This document shows, piece after piece, positions 1-8,466 of a stretch of DNA of 64,000 bases (positions within the stretch are counted from its first letter, which is position 1; every line of letters starts with the position of its first letter). This stretch comes from Streptomyces sp. SA15 (GTDB taxonomy: Bacteria; Actinomycetota; Actinomycetes; Streptomycetales; Streptomycetaceae). The stretch covers positions 1 through 64,000 of the forward strand of contig NZ_NTGE01000024.1 in the NCBI RefSeq assembly GCF_002291145.1, read 5' to 3'. The notes beneath the pieces were generated by a model, which worked only from the letters and a program-made list of their open reading frames with translations, did no database searches and was not told the DNA's origin. The position numbers were made by a program, and so were the translations under genes.

Positions 1-1
1 C

Positions 2-112
2 AGGATCGAAGAGCTGCTTCGCTCACACGAGACCCCCGTGGAAGACCTCTTCAGCACACTGCTCGACGAGCTGGGCTTCCCCCAGGCCGCTGAGCCCTCA
101 CCTGCACCATAA
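2..112 (+). CDS. C-terminal end of an unidentified protein (partial)
   Basis: An open frame enters from the left edge and ends with TAA at 110-112, giving 36 residues that finish in a Pro/Ala-rich tail (AAEPSPAP). The visible part is acidic and probably helical (VEDLFSTLLDELGF). Nothing here identifies a family. A degraded IS5-type element begins only a few tens of bases downstream. Confidence 0.45.
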   Translation, partial: RIEELLRSHETPVEDLFSTLLDELGFPQAAEPSPAP

Positions 113-191
113 GAAACGACCTCTAAGACCGTGTCCTATGTGGTGAGGCGGACGTTGACCAGGCATTGGGTGGGGAACGTGGAGCTGGATT

Positions 192-958
192 GTGCCGGAC
201 GGCTTGTGGGAGATCGCCAGGCCGCTGATCCCTGAACAACGGACACGGCCACAGGGCGGCGGCACCGCGAACACCCCTGATGAGAGGCTGTTCGCGGCCA
301 TCATCTACGTGCTGGTCAGCGGCTGCGCCTGGCGCGCGCTGCCACCCTGTTTCGGCGTCTCGAAGTCGACCGCACACCGCCGGTTCCTGATCTGGTCCAG
401 AGCCGGGGTGTGGGGCCGGCTGCACGAGGCGGTCCCGCACCGGCTCGACGACGCGGGCCTGATCGACGTCTCGCGCGTCGTCCTCGACTCCGCCCATGTC
501 AGGGCCAAAAAGGGGGCGAACGCACAGGTCCGAGCCCCGTGGACCGAGGCAAGCCGGGTTCCAAGATGCACATCCTGTCGGACGCGAACGGACTGCCCTG
601 GTCGTCGGCGTATCCGCCGCGAACGTCCACGACAGCGAGGGCTTGAAGCCGATGGTGGAGGGTCACCAAACGAGACACGACCCCCACCGCGGCCGGTACT
701 TCAAGCCCCAGCGCCTGCATGCGGACAAGGCGTAAGACGTGCCTCACCTGCGGAAATGGCTGCGAGGCAAGCGAATCGGGGTGCGCATCGCCCGGAAGGG
801 CATCGAGTCCAGCGACCGGGTTGGGCCGCCGCCGTTGGGTGATCGAGCGGACGATTTCGTGGCTGTCCGGCTACCGCAGACTCAGTCCCCGCTATGAGCG
901 TCATCCCCGCAACTACCTGGAGCTGAGTTGTCGAAGTCACCTCGCCACTCATACATGA
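192..958 (+). mobile_element. Degraded IS5-family transposase
   Basis: The reading begins with an IS5-type N-terminal domain (MPDGLWEIARPLIPEQ; helix-turn-helix at about residues 35-75). It continues in other frames with DDE-fold sequence: VDRGKPGSKMHILSD, RKGIESSDRV and RRWVIERTISWLSGYRRL, the last holding the catalytic Glu region. The first frame change is a -1 step at an A5G5 run near 508-518, typical of programmed frameshifting in IS5/IS1373-like elements. A second shift near 600, a stop after HADKA (733-735) and a third shift near 820 show the copy is dead. A likely left end lies near 131 (GTGTCCTATGTGGTGAGG), but no matching right end was found. A transposase of this kind would have acted by DDE cut-and-paste. 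Confidence 0.85.
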
Positions 959-1051
959 TCGTCATGGTCCGAACGTAGTGACCATCGGCAGTCGGATGCC
1001 AGGGCTAGCCGAAACGCTGACCTCCTGCTTGTTGTCAAGAAGGCATTGGGC

Positions 1052-1984
1052 TTAGCGGCGCAAGGTGGTCTCCCGTTCCAGATGCGACAGCTTCTCGGGA
1101 TTGCGCACGGCGTAGAGCCCGGTGATGAGGCCGTCGTCGATGCGGATCGCCATGACGGTGTCGATCTGGCCGCCCAGCCGGACGATCAGCGCCGGGTCGC
1201 CGTTGACCTGTGTCGGCTGCAGCGACATCGCGGTGGCGATCCTGCCCAGCACGTGGGCCACCTGGTCGGCCCCCACGACGGGCGCCAGTGCGGCCTGCAC
1301 GACTCCGCCGCCGTCGGTCAGCAGGACGACGTCCGGCGCGAGGATGTCGAGCAGGCGTTGCAGGTCGCCCGTTTCAACTGCCCGCTGGAACGCCTCGACG
1401 GTGCGGCGGGTCTCGGCAGGGGAAGCGACCCCGCGCGGTCGGCGCACGGCGACGTGGGCCCGTGCCCGGTGGGCGATCTGGCGGACCGCGGCCGGGGTCT
1501 TGTCGACGGCCTCGGCGATCTCGTCGTACCCGAGGTCGAACACCTCGCGCAGGACGAACACCGCCCGCTCGGTCGGGGTGAGGGTCTCCAGCACCAGCAG
1601 CATCGCCATTGAGACGCTGTCGGCCAGCTCGACGTCCTCGGCCACGTCGGGTGCGGTCAGCAGCGGCTCGGGCAGCCAGGGGCCGACGTAGGACTCCTTG
1701 CGCCGGCCAAGCGTACGCAGATGACTCAGCGCTTGGCGGGTGGTGATCCGGACCAGGTACGCACGCTGGTCCCGCACGGTGTCGAGATCCACGCCCACCC
1801 ACCGTAACCAGGTCTCCTGCAGGACATCCTCGGCGTCGGCGGCCGAGCCGAGCATCTCGTAGGCGACGGTGAACAGCAGGTTGCGGTGGGCGACGAACGC
1901 CTGGGTGACGCTGTCCATGCGGTCGCCACGAGCGACCGGCTCGGATGTGTCCCTTGTCCAGCCGCTCGTAGTTCGGTCGTTCAT
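1052..1984 (-). CDS. ECF41-type RNA polymerase sigma factor with SnoaL-like C-terminal extension
   Basis: A 310-residue sigma factor. Region 2 is at about residues 20-90 (AYEMLGSAADAEDVLQETWLRW) and region 4 at about 135-190 (LTPTERAVFVLREVFDLGYDEIA). A SnoaL-like extension of about 110 residues follows, carrying a DGGG motif and a C-terminal NPEKL motif. These are the hallmarks of the ECF41 group, where the extension tunes sigma activity and no classical anti-sigma factor is used. The start at 1984 is favoured because GCAGGAG lies about 7 bases upstream; a later ATG at 1918 is possible. A good ECF41 promoter sits upstream, so it is probably autoregulated. It is divergent from a CMD/AhpD-like gene, the classic ECF41 partner. 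Confidence 0.92.
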   Translation of the reverse strand: MNDRTTSGWTRDTSEPVARGDRMDSVTQAFVAHRNLLFTVAYEMLGSAADAEDVLQETWLRWVGVDLDTVRDQRAYLVRITTRQALSHLRTLGRRKESYVGPWLPEPLLTAPDVAEDVELADSVSMAMLLVLETLTPTERAVFVLREVFDLGYDEIAEAVDKTPAAVRQIAHRARAHVAVRRPRGVASPAETRRTVEAFQRAVETGDLQRLLDILAPDVVLLTDGGGVVQAALAPVVGADQVAHVLGRIATAMSLQPTQVNGDPALIVRLGGQIDTVMAIRIDDGLITGLYAVRNPEKLSHLERETTLRR

Positions 1985-2034
1985 CGCCGACTCCTGCCCG
2001 TTCGCTCTCGACTGCGCCGTACAGCCGTACACCA

Positions 2035-2061
2035 GACGCCGGCCCCCACCGCTTTGTGACA
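2035..2061 (-). promoter_or_regulatory. ECF41-type autoregulatory promoter
   Basis: On the minus strand the sequence reads TGTCACA (2061-2055), 16 bases, then CGTC (2038-2035). This is an exact match to the published ECF41 consensus. It places transcription about 45 bases before the sigma factor start at 1984. Confidence 0.75.
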
Positions 2062-2095
2062 CCCGCGACCGGTGACGCACGCCACATCACCGCGC

Positions 2096-2122
2096 CGTCA
2101 CAAGGCTCGGGCCGTCGGCATC
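2096..2122 (+). promoter_or_regulatory. Probable ECF41-type promoter of the CMD gene
   Basis: CGTCACA (2096-2102), 16 bases, then CATC (2119-2122). There is one mismatch in each box compared with TGTCACA-N16-CGTC. Its position about 50 bases before the CMD gene and the matching spacing support control by the divergent sigma factor. Confidence 0.55.
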
Positions 2123-2173
2123 TTGTGTTCGTCCAGTGCAGCCGCACGCAACACCACGAGTGAGGACGACGTC

Positions 2174-2653
2174 ATGGAACCCCGTTTCAACCTGTTCGAC
2201 AGCCCGACCGCCGCGAAGGTCGCCAAGCGGTTCTACAACACCTCGTTGGCCCTGGAAGGGTCGACGCTGCCGAAAGTCCTGCGGGAACTGGTGGAGTTGC
2301 GGGTCGGCCAGATCAACGGCTGCGGTTTCTGCGTCGACGTCCACACCAAGGAGGCCGCGGCCGCCGGTGAAACCGCGCTCCGGCTCAACCTGGTCGCCGC
2401 CTGGCGCCACAGCACCGTGTTCACCGAGGCCGAGCGCGCCGCGCTGGCGCTCGCCGAGGAAGGCACCCGGCTCGGCGACCACGGCGTGACCGACGAGACC
2501 TGGGCCGAGGTGCGCAAGCACTACGACGATGACCAGGTCGGTGCGCTGGTCTGCCTGGTCGCCCTGATCAACGCGGCCACCCGGATGAACGTGATCGTGC
2601 ACAACCCGGGAGGCTCGTACGAGCCCGGCATGTTCGCCCGTACGTCGAGCTGA
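2174..2653 (+). CDS. Carboxymuconolactone decarboxylase / AhpD-like protein
   Basis: A 159-residue CMD-domain protein. The AhpD-type redox motif is C50-G-F-C53 followed by H57 (NGCGFCVDVH), the arrangement used for thiol-dependent peroxide handling. The start at 2174 is supported by GAGGACG 5-11 bases upstream; the frame also stays open further upstream into the promoter. It lies divergent from an ECF41 sigma factor and is its expected target. Such proteins are thought to reduce peroxides or act on small cyclic carbonyl compounds. The exact substrate is unknown. Confidence 0.88.
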   Translation: MEPRFNLFDSPTAAKVAKRFYNTSLALEGSTLPKVLRELVELRVGQINGCGFCVDVHTKEAAAAGETALRLNLVAAWRHSTVFTEAERAALALAEEGTRLGDHGVTDETWAEVRKHYDDDQVGALVCLVALINAATRMNVIVHNPGGSYEPGMFARTSS

Positions 2654-2764
2654 CCAGCAGGCCAAACGCGGCCCGCCCCAGGACCGTTCCATCCGGGCCG
2701 GGACCGCGCATGACACAGACGACAAGGCTTCGCACCGTCCCATTCCTACGAAGGGAATCGTCAG

Positions 2765-3052
2765 ATGACCTACCAGGTGGTGGCCATCTTCAAGCTGGAC
2801 CCGGCCAACGTGGCCGAGGAGGTGCGCCGCGCCGAGACCACCGCGGCGACGCTGCGCGAACAGAGCGGCTTCATCTCGTTCGACGTGATGAAGCCTGATG
2901 AGGAGACGGTCGTCGTGACCCAGCACTGGACCTCGCAGCACGCCTTCCTCGACGGCATGAACGGGATGCGTGAAGCGGCCGGACAACTGCCCCCGCCCAT
3001 CGTCAACACCCGCGAGACCTACAGCGGCGAGGTCGCGGTCAGCGTGCACTGA
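2765..3052 (+). CDS. Antibiotic biosynthesis monooxygenase (ABM) domain protein
   Basis: A 95-residue single-domain dimeric alpha-beta barrel protein of the ABM family (starts MTYQVVAIFKL; central QSGFISFDVMK; WTSQHAF near the end). The AAGGGAA sequence 9-15 bases upstream supports the start. It follows the CMD gene by about 110 bases in the same direction and may share the ECF41-driven transcript. Family members include cofactor-free quinone-forming monooxygenases and stress-related enzymes. Here a role beside an AhpD-like protein in detoxifying reactive organic compounds is inferred. Confidence 0.8.
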   Translation: MTYQVVAIFKLDPANVAEEVRRAETTAATLREQSGFISFDVMKPDEETVVVTQHWTSQHAFLDGMNGMREAAGQLPPPIVNTRETYSGEVAVSVH

Positions 3053-3104
3053 CCCCATCGTCATCGTCACCACGGACTCGGGACCGACTCGGCCGCGCTG
3101 CTGT

Positions 3105-3146
3105 CCTCATTCTCGACCCGCGATGCCCCAGCGGTCGAGAATGAGG
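3105..3146. terminator. Strong hairpin between convergent genes
   Basis: A perfect 14-bp inverted repeat: CCTCATTCTCGACC at 3105-3118 and its complement at 3133-3146, with a 14-base loop. There is no T-tract, as is common in Streptomyces. It lies between the ABM gene and the convergent TrkH remnant, so it can serve both strands. Confidence 0.75.
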
Positions 3147-3254
3147 CAACGATCTCCCCTGCCACGCCCTCGGTCGGTGTCGCAAACCCGGTGAACATTC
3201 ATGGTCAGCGCACTAGCACCCCCGTTGGCCGTGGCGGCAGGGACCGTTGAGGTG

Positions 3255-4344
3255 TCAGCCGATGACAGGACGTTCCTCGGGCAGGCTGTACCTGCGGTCG
3301 CGCCGACGGAGCGCGAGCGCGCTGGCGAGAGTGATCGGACCCACGCGTCCGACGAACATCAAGGCGATGATGGTGAGCTGGCCCACCGCGGGAAGGTCGC
3401 CGGTGATGCCGGTGCTCAGGCCGACCGTGCCGAAGGCGGAGACGACCTCGAACAGGGCCGCCTCGGCCGACACCGGGGTGACGACGAGGAGCACCAGCGT
3501 GCCGGACATGACCAGACCCACGTCCATCAGCGCCACGGCCAGTGCCTGACGCAGAGCCGCTGAGGAGATCCGGCGGCACATGACGTCCACGTCGGCGTGC
3601 CCGCGGATCTCCGCCAGGATCGCCGCTCCCAGCACCGCGAACGTGGTGACCTTGATGCCACCGGTGGTACCCGCGCTGCCGCCGCCGATGAACATCAGCA
3701 CGCAGATGCTCAGCAGCGTGGCCGGTTCCATGGCGCCGGTGTCGACGGTGTTGAAGCCCGCAGTGCGCGCTGGCGGCGGTGAAAAAGCCGTTGAGCAGTT
3801 TGTCCCCCCACTCCATGGGGCCGAGGGTCCCGGGGTTGCTCCACTCCAGCGCGCAGGTCAGCAGGGTGCCGACGGCGAGCAGGACCGCGGAGGTGGCGAG
3901 AGTGAGGCGAGTGTGCAGGGACCACAGGTGCCGGGCCCTGCCCCGTACGGCCGCGCGGCTGCGCAGCAGTTCCAGCAGTACGGGGAAGCCGAGGGCGCCG
4001 ACCACGCACGCGGCGGCGACCGGCAGGACGATCCAGGGATCCGTCGCATAGCCGACGAGGTTGTCGTCACGCAGTCCGAATCCGGCGTTGTTGAAAGCGG
4101 AGATCCCGTAGAAGATCCCGTGGTAGAGGGCGTCGCCGGCCCCGAGGCCGTAGCCGAAGCGGAAGCGGACCGCGAGCACCGCCGCGGTGGCGAGTTCGAT
4201 GGCGACAGTGGTGCCGGCGACTCCCAGGACCACCCGGCGGATGTCGCCCGCGCCCTGACTCCCCCTCTCCGTCTGCGTGGTGAGCTGCGTCCGCATCCGC
4301 AGGCGACCGGACACGAGCAGAGCCAGCAGCGAGGCGAGCGTCAT
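3255..4344 (-). pseudogene. TrkH/KtrB-type potassium transporter, N-terminally truncated and frameshifted
   Basis: The minus strand encodes the second to fourth pore units of a TrkH/KtrB potassium channel subunit: FYGISAFNNAGFGL, NGFFTAASA, then RTAGFNTVDTG and SAGTTGGIKVTT. The first 90 or so residues, with the first transmembrane pair and the first selectivity-filter loop, are missing. Homology starts at MTLASLLALLVSG (4344), which in the family is internal (GFGIMTLAS). A frameshift in a GC run near 3768, equivalent to two missing bases, separates the halves. Both defects make a working transporter unlikely. An intact protein would take up K+ at the membrane together with a TrkA/KtrA regulator. 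Confidence 0.85.
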
Positions 4345-4444
4345 GGGTAGTCTGCGGCTCACGACCTTCGACCGTCGATCGGCCCGGACCGGCCCAGCGG
4401 GTGCCGACCGGTGGTCACGCGGCGGCATTCCCGCAGGCCCACGC

Positions 4445-4612
4445 ATGACTTCCGCCCCAGAGCGCAGTATGCGCCGCATCGTCGCCGCCCTCACGCTGCT
4501 GGCCGTGGCTCTGGTCGCTGGGGGTGCGCTCGCGGACTGGCTGTGGCTGCTCGGGCTCGGCGCCTGGGTCCTGATCGTCGCGTTCATGATCGACATGATC
4601 CATAGGCCGTGA
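4445..4612 (+). CDS. Small hydrophobic membrane protein
   Basis: About 55 residues with two membrane segments (IVAALTLLAVALVAGGALA and LWLLGLGAWVLIVAFMI) and a short charged end (DMIHRP). The start could be ATG 4445 (MTSAPERS, GCAGG upstream) or ATG 4469 (MRRIVAAL). Small two-helix proteins like this are common in Streptomyces stress loci, but the function is unknown. It is divergent from the broken TrkH remnant, so it may occupy the place where the 5' part of that gene was lost. Confidence 0.6.
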   Translation: MTSAPERSMRRIVAALTLLAVALVAGGALADWLWLLGLGAWVLIVAFMIDMIHRP

Positions 4613-4946
4613 GCTGCTTGCTCGACCGACTGTTGCGTTAGCCCGCTGCGACCAGGCTGTGGCCAGTGGCACCGCAGTGTGTTGTGGTCACGCACGAGTG
4701 AAAGTCAGGAACTCGCCGTGGGCACTCAATACCGTCGAGCAGCTCTGGCGGACCCAACCGCGTGCCGCCTCGTTGCCCGCCCCCATGTCCCTGGGCTGTC
4801 CCTGGGCCAGATCGACTTACCGACGGCACTTGTGTCCTGGGCTTCCTGTGCGATCCGCACTCCGCGGACACCGGTACCGACGTCACGCACGACGGCTGCT
4901 GGCGCGCCTACCTGGAAACCATCGCTCCCACTTCATCGGCCCGGCG
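4613..4946. other. Intergenic stretch without a convincing gene
   Basis: Several short frames exist but none has a good ribosome site, a recognisable domain or consistent Streptomyces third-position bias. The last 30 bases run into the 3' end of the recombinase gene. Confidence 0.4.
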
Positions 4947-6035
4947 TTACTGATCCTGCTCGGGCGGCTTGTCGTAGGCGCTGAGGAGCCCTTCGATGCG
5001 CTGGTTGTTGATGGACTGCCGGTCGTACAGGCACTTCGCGTACCGACTCAGCAGGACCTCGACACTGTTGCCCGCCCGCTGGGCTACCTCGGCCGGGTCG
5101 GCGCCCGCGCACAGCCAGGTGGACAGCGCCGAGTGCCGCAGGTCGTATGGCCGTTTCGCGAGCGGGGTGCTGGTGAGGGCGGGCGGCAGAGCCAGTTCGC
5201 GGGTCTCGTACCAGACCCGGTTGTAGGTGGTGTACGTGATGATCCGGCCCTGCTCGGTGAAGAACAACCGGCCGTCGTCAGCCGTGCCGAACGTAGCGAC
5301 GTGATCCCTCCACAGCGCCACCAGGTGCGGCGGCAACGGCACCAGCCGCGTCTCTCCCGGCGGGCGGTTCTTCAGCCCACGCTCGTCGTGGAATTTGCCG
5401 GTGTCGGTCCACCGCTTGCCCGCCTGCGGCAGCGTTCGATGCAAGATCAGCCGTCCCCAACCCGTTCGGGGCAGGCGGCAGTCCGGCAACGCCACTGCGA
5501 CCGCCTCCTCCGGACGCAAGCCGGCGTAGTACATGCCGGCGAAGAACCCGACCAGCCGACGGCCCCGGGCCCGCCGATAGCCGCCCACGTAGGAGACGGC
5601 GCTCAGCAGATCCCGCGCCTGGTACGGGTTGGCCACCGCCCGCGGATCCACCGCGACCGACGGCTTGGGCACCCGCCAGCGGATCTTCTCCAGCGGATGA
5701 CTGCCCAACTCACCCCGCTCCACGGCGTAGTGGAGCGCGTGCACCAGCACCTTGCGCTTGCGGCGCATAGTCTCCACCGCCGCCTCGCCGCCGTCGAGCT
5801 TCCGGCGCAGCGACTCCAGCACATCGCGCGCCATGATCGGATCGTGCAGGTCGACCAGCGGCCGGGACGCCTTCGCCACCCACTGCAGCACCAGCCGGTC
5901 CTCCGCCGGCAGCTCCCGCTGCTCCGGCCCGGGGACGACGAATGCCCAGTGCCGCAGCGCGCGGCGCAGCAGCTGCCCCTTCGGCCGGCCCGGCATGTCC
6001 CAGCACATCGCCATGGTGATCACGGTGAGCGCCTC
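4947..6035 (-). pseudogene. Orphan tyrosine recombinase, copy 1 (5'-truncated)
   Basis: About 360 residues of a tyrosine site-specific recombinase. The visible catalytic elements are GLRPEEA (first Arg), YDLRHSALSTWL (second Arg region), AGNSVEVLLSRYAK (Tyr nucleophile) and a candidate Lys in the beta turn. The sequence is nearly identical to the copy at 21158-22554 but stops abruptly at 6035. There about 170 N-terminal codons are replaced by an IS5 transposase end, so the gene has lost its start and core-binding N-terminus. Internal ATGs (such as 6023) have no ribosome site. The usual partner sequences of an integrative element (excisionase, att site in a tRNA) are absent. Confidence 0.85.
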
Positions 6036-6037
6036 AA

Positions 6038-6385
6038 GACAACGCCGCCGGCATCGCGCTGCTGGACAAGATCGCCGCCGACACCGACACCGTTCAGAAG
6101 GCCCTGGTCGACCAGGGCTTCAAGAACGCCGTCGTCGCGCACGGAGAGAAGGTGGGCATCGAGGTGGAAATCGTCGAGCGCAACCCGGCCCAGGCCGGGT
6201 TCGTGCCGATTCCCAAACGATGGATCGTGGAGCGCGCCTACGGGATCTTGATGCTGCACCGCAGGCTGGTGCGCGACTACGAGCAACTGCCGCGCAGTTC
6301 GGAGTCGCGGGTGTACTGGGCGATGACCGCGGTGATACTGCGCCGGCTGACCGGGGCCACCGCTGCGGCCTGGCGCAGCACATGA
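6038..6385 (+). mobile_element. IS5-family transposase, C-terminal fragment
   Basis: An open frame of 115 codons with typical IS5/IS112-type sequence: DNAAGIALLDKIAADT, ALVDQGFKNAVVAHG, PKRWIVERAYGILMLHRRLV (catalytic Glu) and SSESRVYWAMT. The N-terminal two thirds are missing and the fragment joins directly to the truncated recombinase at 6035/6036. The remaining 30 or so bases after the stop probably include the IS right end, because a phosphotransferase remnant resumes near 6417. Confidence 0.85.
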
Positions 6386-6416
6386 CCCGCGGGGAGCTGA
6401 CGCTCGGGGCGGTGCT

Positions 6417-6573
6417 GGCTGATCGCCTCAGCCACCGGGCTGCCGAGCAACCGCTCGATCTCTGCGGTCACCTCGCGCGGCATCGCCGCCCAGGCCATCC
6501 TCCGGCTGCCTGTGGCCTCGGGCATGCCCAGGCTGCCCGCCGCTATGAGGCCGTTTTCGGGATCGTGCTTCAT
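6417..6573 (-). pseudogene. N-terminal fragment of an aminoglycoside-phosphotransferase-like gene
   Basis: About 52 residues (MKHDPENGLIAAGS; AWAAMPREVTAEIERLLGSP) resemble the start of actinobacterial aminoglycoside phosphotransferases before the kinase core. The ATG at 6573 is preceded by GGGAAGACCCACG. The frame then runs into the IS5 end, so all catalytic motifs are missing. It follows the HIT fragment on the same strand with about 50 bases between them, which may preserve an old operon. Confidence 0.5.
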
Positions 6574-6623
6574 CGTGGGTCTTCCCGTCTTCGGCGGATG
6601 GTGGTGATTGTGCGAGAGGCACG

Positions 6624-6846
6624 TCACGGCTGCTCCAAGACGCCCGGTGGCCCGACTCCACCCGCCGCCTCCAGGGCGGTGATTCCGCTGCGGACCGCCG
6701 CTGCCGTCTCGTCCAGCAGATGACGTTCGCGCACCCGCCAGTCCGCCTCGATGCGGAACGGATCCCCTCGGAAGCGGGGGAAGACATGCAGGTGGACGTG
6801 AAAGACCTCCTGGAAGGCAGCCTCGCCATCGGCCAGGAAGAGATCA
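6624..6846 (-). pseudogene. C-terminal fragment of a HIT-family (histidine triad) protein
   Basis: About 74 residues including the histidine triad FHVHLHVFPRF and the usual following segment (GDPFRIEADW, LLDETAAAVR). HIT proteins are nucleotide hydrolases or transferases acting on the phosphate with the triad. The N-terminal half is absent: at about 6847 the homology switches to a methyltransferase on the opposite strand. Confidence 0.75.
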
Positions 6847-6851
6847 ACGTG

Positions 6852-7051
6852 GTGAACAAGGAGCAGGCCGCGGCCTGGAACGGCTACGAGGGCCGGCACT
6901 GGGCCGACCACCAGGACCCGCTACGACGCCCTCAACGACGGGGCCAACACCCCACTCCTCGACGCGGCGGCCCTCACGCCGACCGACCGCGTCCTCGACA
7001 TCGGCTGCGGCAACGGCCGTACCACCCGCCTCGCCGCCGCCCGCGCCGCAT
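6852..7051 (+). pseudogene. N-terminal fragment of a class I SAM methyltransferase
   Basis: The reading VNKEQAAAWNGYEGRHWADH shifts frame near 6917 into RYDALNDGANTPLLDAA and then VLDIGCGNGRTTRLAA, the SAM-binding glycine motif I. Homology stops near 7051, before motifs II-IV. The frameshift and truncation make it nonfunctional. About 250 further bases up to 7302 hold no recognisable gene. Confidence 0.75.
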
Positions 7052-7302
7052 ACGCCCTGGCTTGTTGGTTCCCTGTTGGGAGCCATCTTGTGGCGCATTC
7101 GCTCCACGAGAGCACGTTGCCAGATTCTCCAACTGGGTGCCCGACCCGCTCAGCTACTTGCCCAGGAGATGGCAGGCGTTGATGTTTTCCCGCACTGGGA
7201 GCGCCCCGAGGAAGCCAGCTGCACGCTGTGCCCACCGGTACCCGGGAGGGGCGACCACCGAGAGATTCGTGGACATGGAATCCGCCCAGGATGGGCTACT
7301 TC

Positions 7303-7737
7303 TCATACTCCTTCGTCATCAACGTCGCGGTAATAGACCTTCCGCTCCTCAACCTCCGCAAGAAGATGTGGTCCGGCATAGGGCCTGAACCGCTTCCAGT
7401 ACCCTGGACACCCCAGCAACTCATCGGTGACCCGCAGGCTGACCATGTCACGCACGCTGGGACGCCCGCTCGCCAGCAACGCGTCAATCAGCCGCGCACA
7501 GCGTTGAGCGACCGCTTCATCCGTCGATTCGCTCGCCAGAAATGGCTGTAGCACGGGGTAGACGAACGCATAAGTAATCAGCGTGTACATGCCGACATTC
7601 CCATCCCCGTCGCCGAAGAGGAGGAGCTCCTCTCTCTCCAGCCTCGGGATTTCATCCCTACTTTCTGGGACGATTTCCCAGATGCACCTCCGGACGAATC
7701 CATCGCCATCCTCAACCATCATCGAGTCATCTGCCAT
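7303..7737 (-). CDS. Uncharacterised acidic protein, probable orphan immunity protein
   Basis: 144 residues, acidic N-terminus (MADDSMMVEDGDGF), soluble, with no recognised motif. The sequence is intact and less GC-rich than its surroundings, hinting at recent transfer. It lies on the minus strand downstream of a large YD-repeat toxin gene and directly downstream of a frameshifted second toxin tip (7972-8466). In polymorphic-toxin loci this position is normally filled by immunity genes, so an immunity role is inferred from context only. Confidence 0.55.
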   Translation of the reverse strand: MADDSMMVEDGDGFVRRCIWEIVPESRDEIPRLEREELLLFGDGDGNVGMYTLITYAFVYPVLQPFLASESTDEAVAQRCARLIDALLASGRPSVRDMVSLRVTDELLGCPGYWKRFRPYAGPHLLAEVEERKVYYRDVDDEGV

Positions 7738-7748
7738 CCGAGGACCCC

Positions 7749-7985
7749 TTACGCGAACAATAACCAGTTTCCTGCATTGGGGTCACAGATGGACCCGCCA
7801 CCGTCATTCGGGAAGACTTCCCAGGCGCCGCGCGTCCATCCGTATTCCTGGACGTATCCGGGAGCCTGCGCTGCGGCGATCAGACCGCCGCCGGCGACGC
7901 CTATAATGCGGGGAAGTTTCACGGAATTGGTCCGCTTGGGAGCCGAGAACCCTCTCGGATCCTCCTGGAATTCACCGCCGGTCAC
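7749..7985 (-). CDS. Small protein in the displaced toxin cassette
   Basis: 78 residues beginning MTGGEFQEDPRGF with one weakly hydrophobic stretch (IIGVAGGGLIAAAQAPGYV) and a Gly/Asn-rich end. It overlaps the end of the frameshifted toxin remnant by a few codons and ends 12 bases before the putative immunity gene. It could be a separate small gene or the displaced C-terminal end of the toxin remnant in a third frame. Function unknown. Confidence 0.35.
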   Translation of the reverse strand: MTGGEFQEDPRGFSAPKRTNSVKLPRIIGVAGGGLIAAAQAPGYVQEYGWTRGAWEVFPNDGGGSICDPNAGNWLLFA

Positions 7986-8466
7986 CGATGCCAGCGACGG
8001 TGCACTGGCAGCGCGTGATCGACTTCTTCACCGCATTATTGATCTCCTTGTTCCCCTTGATGAAAGCCTTCACCTTGCCGGTGGCATCGGGATTGTCCAT
8101 GACGTCCCAGATCTCCTGCGCCTCACTGAGCGCGATACGTCGCTCGCGATCGGTGAGAAGGCCATTGTTCTGCTTTCGGTCGTCCTCGAGGAGGCGAGTG
8201 AGCTTGATCAGGTGGTCGGCTGCGTCTCCAGCATGCCAACTGCAACTCGTGCTCGAGCGCGGGGCCGACCTTACCGTTGCCCACTTGGGGCTTGGCTCCG
8301 GGCTTGATGTAGATGTCTTGATGATTCCCTGGAGCCTCGATTTCGTGACCTTCGGAGGGTTCGCCGCGATACCGGCCTGCCCCAGCAGAGTGTTGAACGC
8401 CTTCGACTTCAAGGTTCACCATGCCGGATCCAGCGAGTCGGCAGCGGGAGTAAGATTGCCGGTGAA
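7972..8466 (-). pseudogene. Displaced polymorphic-toxin C-terminal tip with compensating frameshifts
   Basis: One coherent protein can be read by switching frame twice: KAFNTLLGQAGIAANPP, then NHQDIYIKPGAKPQVGNGK, then AADHLIKLTRLLEDDRKQN, SEAQEIWDVMDNP and KEINNAVKKS. The DIYIKP...G element resembles the start of toxin domains found at Rhs protein tips. The region is less GC-rich than the Rhs gene. It has no start of its own and sits behind the main toxin-immunity pair, as expected for a silent cassette displaced by recombination. The toxin class cannot be named from the sequence. Confidence 0.5.

Noticed and set aside
3105..3146. Regulator operator
   Set aside because: The 14-bp repeat with a 14-base loop lies between convergent gene ends, where a terminator is more likely.
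4659..6251. A 530-codon plus-strand frame across the recombinase
   Set aside because: It is antisense to a clear tyrosine recombinase and runs through a rearrangement junction.
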